DNA from: JBCCRH01 sp039208045
Lineage (GTDB): Bacteria; Bacteroidota; Bacteroidia; Chitinophagales; Saprospiraceae
Reading direction: 5' to 3'
Assembly (NCBI GenBank): GCA_039208045.1
Contig: JBCCRH010000196.1
Coordinates: forward strand, 1-10,687
DNA: 10,687 bases
Made by a program: the position numbers and the translations under genes. Below are positions 6,953 to 10,687 of this stretch, in pieces (within the stretch, counting starts at the first letter, position 1; every line of letters starts with the position of its first letter). Under the pieces are notes generated by a model. That model ran no database searches and was not told where the DNA came from. It was given only the letters and a program-made list of their open reading frames with translations.

Positions 6953-7542
6953 TTCAGAAAGGCTTCCCATTCTTCTGGTGTATCCAAATCTATTGCTGCT
7001 TTGGGGAAAGGAAAAATTGCATCGGTATGAGCGAGGAGTATGCGCTTAGCGCCTTTTTCGCCTGCTAGCTGTTGCAAATGGGGGAATAGGGAGCTGGAAA
7101 AAATAGCGGGGACGCCCAGGCTTTGGCCGTATTGGCTGGCTAATAGGGTGGGGCGTTCTTGGGCATATTGGTGGAGCATCGCGGTAAGGATCGCTTGGTC
7201 GACGAAGGGTTGATCGACGAGGAGAATAAGGAGGTGTTGTAGATTGGGCTGGTGGGTGAGGAGGTGGTGTAAGCCGGTTTGGATGGAGCTGCTCATGCCG
7301 CTTTGCCAATTGGGGTTGTGGGCAAGGGGGAGCGGGAGGTCGTTGACGGAAGTCTCCACCTCATTGGCGTAAGCCCCCGTAACGAGTACAACGGGGCCTA
7401 CTTTCAAAGCTAGTGCGATGCGGGCCATGCGGTGTACTAGTGTTTCCCCGCGCCACTCTAAGAGTTGCTTGGGGAACCCCATGCGTTTGGCTTGACCAGC
7501 TGCCAAAACGAGGGTGCCGATAGGGGAGATGGTGCTACTCAT
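6934..7542 (-). CDS. MocA-like (MobA-fold) nucleotidyltransferase
   Basis: A 202-residue cytosolic protein with the fold of molybdenum cofactor nucleotidyltransferases. The nucleotide-binding loop reads LAAGQAKRMGFPKQ (13-26), the form LAAG-x3-RMG-x-PKQ seen in MocA-type CTP:molybdopterin cytidylyltransferases. NPNWQSGMSSSIQTG (76-90), LLVDQPF (107-113, the metal-binding aspartate), GEKGAK (161-166) and DLDTPEEW (185-192) follow as expected. MocA activates the cofactor for xanthine-dehydrogenase-type enzymes, but none is encoded in this window, so the substrate is open; related proteins act on other cofactors and sugars. The ATG overlaps the stop of the upstream P1 peptidase gene as TGATG, which implies translational coupling. 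The gene is G-rich like sua5. Confidence 0.9.
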   Translation of the reverse strand: MSSTISPIGTLVLAAGQAKRMGFPKQLLEWRGETLVHRMARIALALKVGPVVLVTGAYANEVETSVNDLPLPLAHNPNWQSGMSSSIQTGLHHLLTHQPNLQHLLILLVDQPFVDQAILTAMLHQYAQERPTLLASQYGQSLGVPAIFSSSLFPHLQQLAGEKGAKRILLAHTDAIFPFPKAAIDLDTPEEWEAFLNELRDQ

Positions 7543-8675
7543 CAGGGCTGTATCCGGTTATATTGCTTCATAATTTCGATTACTTTTTTGATGGGTAGGG
7601 CTTCGATGGTACGGCCATTTCCCGAAAGGGTCTTTGCTGCAAAGAGGGAATTGAGGATGGCTTCTTCGGTAGCTTCTATGGTGGCCATAAAAAGCGGAGA
7701 CATGGCATCGTTGCGGAGTACCTTTTGTTCTAGGAAGCGATTTGGAGCTTCGTAAGCTTCGCGTAAATCGGGGTGGGTAGAGAAGGCGATGACATAGTCG
7801 CCGCTACCGTTGGAAGCGATACTGCCCGTTTTGGCTAAGCCCATAATGGCGCGTTTTGCGATGCGCTCTAGATTGCGGGCATTAATTGGGGCGTCAGTGG
7901 CCACTACGATCATGCAAGAGCCGTCTGCATCCTGCGCGTCGATCTGCCGCTTGAAGTAGTATTGACCTAGTTCTTTTCCGATGGGCACGCCATCAATCTG
8001 TAGCACTCCGCCAAAATTGGTTTGCACCAAAACGCCTATGGTGTAGCCTCCAAATAGGTCAGGCAATTTGCGGGAAGCACTACCAATGCCCCCCTTAAAA
8101 CCAAAGCACACCGTGCCCGTGCCTGCTCCCACATTGCCTTGCGCTATCTTTCCCGATTTAGCATTGCGGATGGCTGCTAGCATGTGCGCTCGATTGAGGT
8201 GTCGGCCTCGAATATCATTTAAGTAGCCGTCATTGGTTTCCCCAACCACCGCATTGACGGAGCGTACGTTTGCATTGGCTTCAAAGCCAAAAGTATAGTC
8301 GATAAGGGCATCTATTCCAGTGGCCACATTAAGGGTATTTGTGAGCAAAATAGGAGTTTCTAGGGTGCCTAGTTCTTTAACTTGGCTATAGCCCGCCAGT
8401 TTACCAAAGCCATTCCCAACGTAGATCGCTGCCGGTATTTTTTGCTGAAAAATATTGTCGCCATGTGGGAGGATAGCTGTAGCGCCAGTGCGGATATTCT
8501 TTCCTTCAATTAGCGTGAAATGGCCTACTCGGACACCGGGGACATCGGTAATGGCATTGTGCTTGCCAGTAGGTAAAATACCAATTTGGATGTGGTGATC
8601 GCGCAGGAGTTGAGCTGTCATACTGCTGGATAATATAACATGAAGAAATAGACACAAATATAGTCGATAGCGCAT
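7542..8675 (-). CDS. P1-family (DmpA/BapA) aminopeptidase, secreted
   Basis: A 377-residue precursor, the size of DmpA (MEROPS S58). These Ntn-hydrolase-like enzymes cleave themselves into two chains and remove N-terminal residues, including D- or beta-amino acids, from small peptides. The N-terminus is a Sec signal peptide: basic start, hydrophobic LYLCLFLHVIL, likely cut near SMTAQ (18-22), with no lipobox cysteine, so it is periplasmic or secreted. Family landmarks are NAITDVPGVRVGH (40-52), GAGTGTVCFGFKGGIGSASR (183-202), GVLVQTNFG (214-222), and DGSCMIVVATDAP (251-263), where self-cleavage before S253 would expose the nucleophile. NGSGDYVIAFST (289-300) gives the second serine cluster. 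All key residues are present. The stop overlaps the start of the MocA-like gene. A possible promoter on the minus strand is TTTG (8733-8730), 19 bases, then TATGTTCA (8710-8703), which is only 6 of 8 for the -7 box. Natural substrate unknown. Confidence 0.93.
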   Translation of the reverse strand: MRYRLYLCLFLHVILSSSMTAQLLRDHHIQIGILPTGKHNAITDVPGVRVGHFTLIEGKNIRTGATAILPHGDNIFQQKIPAAIYVGNGFGKLAGYSQVKELGTLETPILLTNTLNVATGIDALIDYTFGFEANANVRSVNAVVGETNDGYLNDIRGRHLNRAHMLAAIRNAKSGKIAQGNVGAGTGTVCFGFKGGIGSASRKLPDLFGGYTIGVLVQTNFGGVLQIDGVPIGKELGQYYFKRQIDAQDADGSCMIVVATDAPINARNLERIAKRAIMGLAKTGSIASNGSGDYVIAFSTHPDLREAYEAPNRFLEQKVLRNDAMSPLFMATIEATEEAILNSLFAAKTLSGNGRTIEALPIKKVIEIMKQYNRIQP

Positions 8676-8700
8676 ACGATTAAATTTTGATACTTCAATT

Positions 8701-8718
8701 TATGAACATATATTCATA
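8701..8718. promoter_or_regulatory. near-palindrome before the P1 peptidase gene
   Basis: TATGAA-CATATA-TTCATA is an 18-bp dyad with one mismatched pair, 25 bases before the peptidase start. It overlaps the weak -7-like box TATGTTCA on the minus strand, so it could be a repressor site for that gene. AT-rich sequence makes such dyads fairly common, so the evidence is modest. Confidence 0.25.
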
Positions 8719-8730
8719 TATACATGACGC

Positions 8731-8812
8731 AAAGTGGTTTGCAACATTGCAAACCGCTTTGGTACAGTATATACTGCACATTAACTGGTTTGCATTTGGC
8801 AAACCAATTAAT
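8731..8812. promoter_or_regulatory. three evenly spaced dyads in the peptidase/SulP divergent region
   Basis: Dyad 1 (8731-8760) pairs AAAGTGGTTTGCAA with TTGCAAACCGCTTT over a 2-base centre, with one G-T pair. Dyad 2 (8765-8776) is the perfect palindrome CAGTATATACTG. Dyad 3 (8780-8812) pairs ATTAACTGGTTTGC with GCAAACCAATTAAT around a 5-base loop with one mismatch. Dyads 1 and 3 share the core GGTTTGC...GCAAACC. Centres lie at about 8745.5, 8770.5 and 8796, that is 25 and 25.5 bp apart. No U-run follows either stem and both flanking genes point away, so terminators are unlikely. Either a multi-site operator, or paired hairpins in a transcript from an unseen promoter, would fit. Confidence 0.5.
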
Positions 8813-8842
8813 CGTCAGTATAAAATGCTAAATCTAAAGGTA

Positions 8843-8887
8843 TGTGATGTATTTCACAAGGGTTCAGTGCGCATCCCATTACCTTTG
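8843..8887 (+). promoter_or_regulatory. Crp/Fnr-type class II promoter of the SulP gene
   Basis: TGTGA-N6-TCACA (8843-8858) is an exact match to the Crp-type half-site pair. TACCTTTG (8880-8887) exactly matches the Bacteroidota -7 element TAnnTTTG. The site centre (8850.5) is 29.5 bases before the box. With the box at about -11 to -4 the start point is near 8891 and the site is centred near -41, the classic place for an activator that contacts RNA polymerase. No TTTG is seen at the -33 position, as expected for activator dependence. The leader would be about 15 bases. The regulator is some Crp/Fnr-family protein; which one cannot be told. Confidence 0.75.
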
Positions 8888-8905
8888 TGTTGAAATTTTA
8901 AACAG

Positions 8906-10636
8906 ATGAATATACGATCTTATCTACCCATATTGGATTGGCTGCCAAAATACCGCACCAAAGTGCTGAAAAACGACCTTGCAGCGGGCTTGACGGTAGG
9001 GGTGATGCTCATTCCGCAAGGGATGGCCTATGCAATGATTGCGGGCTTGCCGCCTATTCATGGGCTATATGCGGCTACCTTGCCGCTGTTCATCTATGCC
9101 ATTTTTGGGACTTCTCGTCAATTGGCGGTGGGGCCTGCGGCGATGGTTTCTTTGCTGACGGCTACTGGGATTGGGGCCTTGGCAGAAGGGGGGACGGAGA
9201 CGTATCTGCTCTTGGCATTTAGCCTTGCCTTGCTGGTAGGGCTGATTCAGCTATCGCTTGGGCTGTTTCGCCTGGGCTTTTTGGTCAACTTTTTATCGCA
9301 GCCGGTGATTTCGGGTTTTACATCGGCGGCAGCACTGATTATTGGCTTTAGCCAATTGAAGCACCTGCTAGGCTTAGATATTCCACGGAGTCGCTACATT
9401 CACGAGATCATTGGGCATGCCATAGCGCAATTTGGAGAGATCAACTGGGTCACTTTCGCTATTGGTATTGGGGGGATTATTATTTTGAAGGTGGTAAAGC
9501 GCATCAACAAGGCCATACCTCGGCAGCTAGTGGTGGTGGTAGCTGGTATCCTGGTAGTGTGGGGATTGGGCCTGATGGGAGAAGGGGTGCGCATTGTGGG
9601 CGAAATACCACGTGGCTTACCTGTTTTTACAGCGCCTAGCTTTGATGCTAATCAGTGGGAGGCGCTTTTGCCTATTGCGCTGACCATTGCGCTGGTGAGC
9701 TTTATGGAAAGTATCGCTGTCGCTAAAACGATTCAGGCGAAGCACAAGGATTACAAAGTGGTGCCCAATCAAGAATTGATTGCTTTAGGGCTAGCCAATA
9801 TTGGGGGATCATTAGTGCAAAGCTTCCCGGTAACGGGAGGGCTCTCCCGGTCAGCAGTGAATGATCAGGCGGGAGCTAAAACGAGTTTAGCTGGCGTATT
9901 TAGCGCCCTATTGATTATTCTGACCTTGCTCTTTTTGACGCCCCTGTTTTACTACTTGCCCAATGCCGTGCTAGCCTCTATCATTATGGTGGCCGTATTT
10001 GGTCTGATTGACTATAAAACCGCTGTTCGACTCCGGCACACCGATCGCACCGACTTCTGGATGCTGATCATTACATTTATTGCTACCCTTACACTAGGTA
10101 TTGCTGCCGGTATCGGGGTAGGAGTGCTACTCTCCTTGGTGATGGTGATCTATCGCACTACCCGTCCGCATGTAGCTATTTTGGGCAATGTGCCCGATTC
10201 GCCTTTCTACCGAAATGTGAGTCGTTTCCCTGCGATCAAGGAGCGGCCCGAGCTGTTGATTATGCGCTTTGACGCACAGCTCTATTTTGCCAATATTAGC
10301 TTCGTAAAAGAAACGATTGCCAATGAGATGAGCCGCAAAGGTGAAGCGTTGCAAGCTATTATTATTAATGCGGATAGTACTAATACGGTGGATAGCAGCG
10401 CCATACAGGCATTAGAAGACATTCTCAACGACTGCCAGAAACAGGGCATCGTGCTTTATTTTACTGGGGTAAAAGGCCCCGTTCGAGACGCCATGGAACG
10501 TACGCAACTTACCCAAAAGGTAGGCAGGCAACATTTCTTTATGAATGTACAAGAAGCAGTAGACTATTTTGATGATAAAGAGACCAACGAACAGCATCCG
10601 AACCGATTGCAATACACCCTACAAAGCAATGTGTGA
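8906..10636 (+). CDS. SulP (SLC26) family anion transporter with STAS domain
   Basis: A 576-residue inner-membrane transporter of usual SulP length. SulP members move sulfate, bicarbonate or other anions. The family signature covers residues 28-60, with LIPQGMAYAMIAGLPPIHGLY as its heart (shown here by LIPQGMAYA, 35-43, and PPIHGLYAA, 49-57). FLSQPVISGFTSAAA (129-143), ALVSFMESIAVAK (262-274) and FPVTGGLSRSAVNDQAGAKT (307-326) follow, and the helices end near 416. A C-terminal cytoplasmic STAS domain spans about 447-555, with NADSTNTVDSSAI (488-500) at the loop where anti-sigma-factor antagonists carry the phospho-serine. Whether the ion is sulfate or bicarbonate cannot be told; no sulfate-assimilation or carbonic anhydrase gene is in view. 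It is preceded by a Crp-type promoter, and its stop codon lies inside a second Crp-type site serving the next gene. ATG 8906 is the only sensible start, given the mapped -7 box. Confidence 0.95.
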   Translation: MNIRSYLPILDWLPKYRTKVLKNDLAAGLTVGVMLIPQGMAYAMIAGLPPIHGLYAATLPLFIYAIFGTSRQLAVGPAAMVSLLTATGIGALAEGGTETYLLLAFSLALLVGLIQLSLGLFRLGFLVNFLSQPVISGFTSAAALIIGFSQLKHLLGLDIPRSRYIHEIIGHAIAQFGEINWVTFAIGIGGIIILKVVKRINKAIPRQLVVVVAGILVVWGLGLMGEGVRIVGEIPRGLPVFTAPSFDANQWEALLPIALTIALVSFMESIAVAKTIQAKHKDYKVVPNQELIALGLANIGGSLVQSFPVTGGLSRSAVNDQAGAKTSLAGVFSALLIILTLLFLTPLFYYLPNAVLASIIMVAVFGLIDYKTAVRLRHTDRTDFWMLIITFIATLTLGIAAGIGVGVLLSLVMVIYRTTRPHVAILGNVPDSPFYRNVSRFPAIKERPELLIMRFDAQLYFANISFVKETIANEMSRKGEALQAIIINADSTNTVDSSAIQALEDILNDCQKQGIVLYFTGVKGPVRDAMERTQLTQKVGRQHFFMNVQEAVDYFDDKETNEQHPNRLQYTLQSNV

Positions 10637-10676
10637 TATGCATCACAGACATTGATTGAAGGTATCTATAACTTTG
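10632..10676 (+). promoter_or_regulatory. second Crp/Fnr-type class II promoter, overlapping the SulP stop codon
   Basis: TGTGA-N6-TCACA (10632-10647) is again exact and includes the SulP TGA (10634-10636). TAACTTTG (10669-10676) exactly matches TAnnTTTG. The centre-to-box distance is 29.5 bases, identical to the promoter of the SulP gene itself, and again no TTTG is seen at -33. The start point would be near 10680, so the controlled gene begins at or beyond the window's end. Confidence 0.7.
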
Positions 10677-10687
10677 AATTATCAACT

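Noticed and set aside
8731..8812. Stems as transcription terminators
   Set aside because: Neither stem is followed by a U-run, and the flanking genes are divergent, so no transcript needs to end here.
8687..8893. Open frame of 68 codons before the SulP gene
   Set aside because: It runs through the dyad array, the Crp-like site and the -7 box, which account for this sequence better; no protein-like composition.
8938..9222. Open frame of 94 codons inside the SulP gene
   Set aside because: Shadow in another frame of a gene whose own frame has all SulP signatures.
1..10687. CRISPR array, tRNA, rRNA, insertion sequence or phage attachment site
   Set aside because: I saw no repeat-spacer pattern, cloverleaf, transposase or integrase gene, or terminal inverted repeats with target duplications.

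Overview
The window looks like chromosomal DNA from a member of the Bacteroidota. The evidence is two exact matches to the Bacteroidota -7 promoter element TAnnTTTG, a lipoprotein with an acidic stretch just after the lipobox cysteine, few Shine-Dalgarno sites, and protein types common in that phylum. Most genes are of middling GC content. The threonylcarbamoyl-AMP synthase gene is clearly G-rich and the Fic gene is clearly AT-rich. I cannot name the genus from the sequence; a Saprospira/Lewinella-like lineage is only a guess.

Layout. Positions 24-2783 (minus strand) hold a compact three-gene unit: a 598-residue AAA ATPase matching the C-terminal half of the large DUF3686 'DNA repair ATPase' proteins, a small lipocalin-like lipoprotein, and a YjjX/DUF84-type house-cleaning nucleoside triphosphatase. 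A divergent region of 178 bases separates this from a 12-helix MFS transporter (2962-4191, plus). Next comes the most accessory-looking locus. It is an AT-rich gene (4306-5781) encoding an AbiEi-like winged-helix antitoxin module fused to a complete Fic domain with its own inhibitory motif. It is preceded by three copies of a 21-24 bp repeat built around the palindrome GAAAATATTTTC and spaced by about whole helical turns. Only 24 bases later starts a Sua5/TsaC-type threonylcarbamoyl-AMP synthase (5806-6759).

Between this gene and the convergent minus-strand pair that follows lies a structured, repeat-like intergenic element (about 6790-6952). The minus-strand pair is a secreted P1-family (DmpA/BapA) aminopeptidase (8542-region start at 8675, end 7542) whose stop overlaps the start of a MocA-like nucleotidyltransferase (7542-6934). 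A 230-base divergent region (8676-8905) then holds several evenly spaced dyads and a well-formed Crp/Fnr-type promoter for a SulP (SLC26) anion transporter (8906-10636). A second Crp-type site and -7 box with exactly the same geometry overlaps the SulP stop codon and points to a gene beyond the window.

How the genes relate. Most are housekeeping or transport functions with no shared pathway. The two parts that form local systems are the Fic/AbiEi fusion with its operator array, which looks like a self-contained, self-regulated toxin-antitoxin or defence unit, and the SulP gene with the next gene downstream, which look like members of one Crp/Fnr-family regulon.
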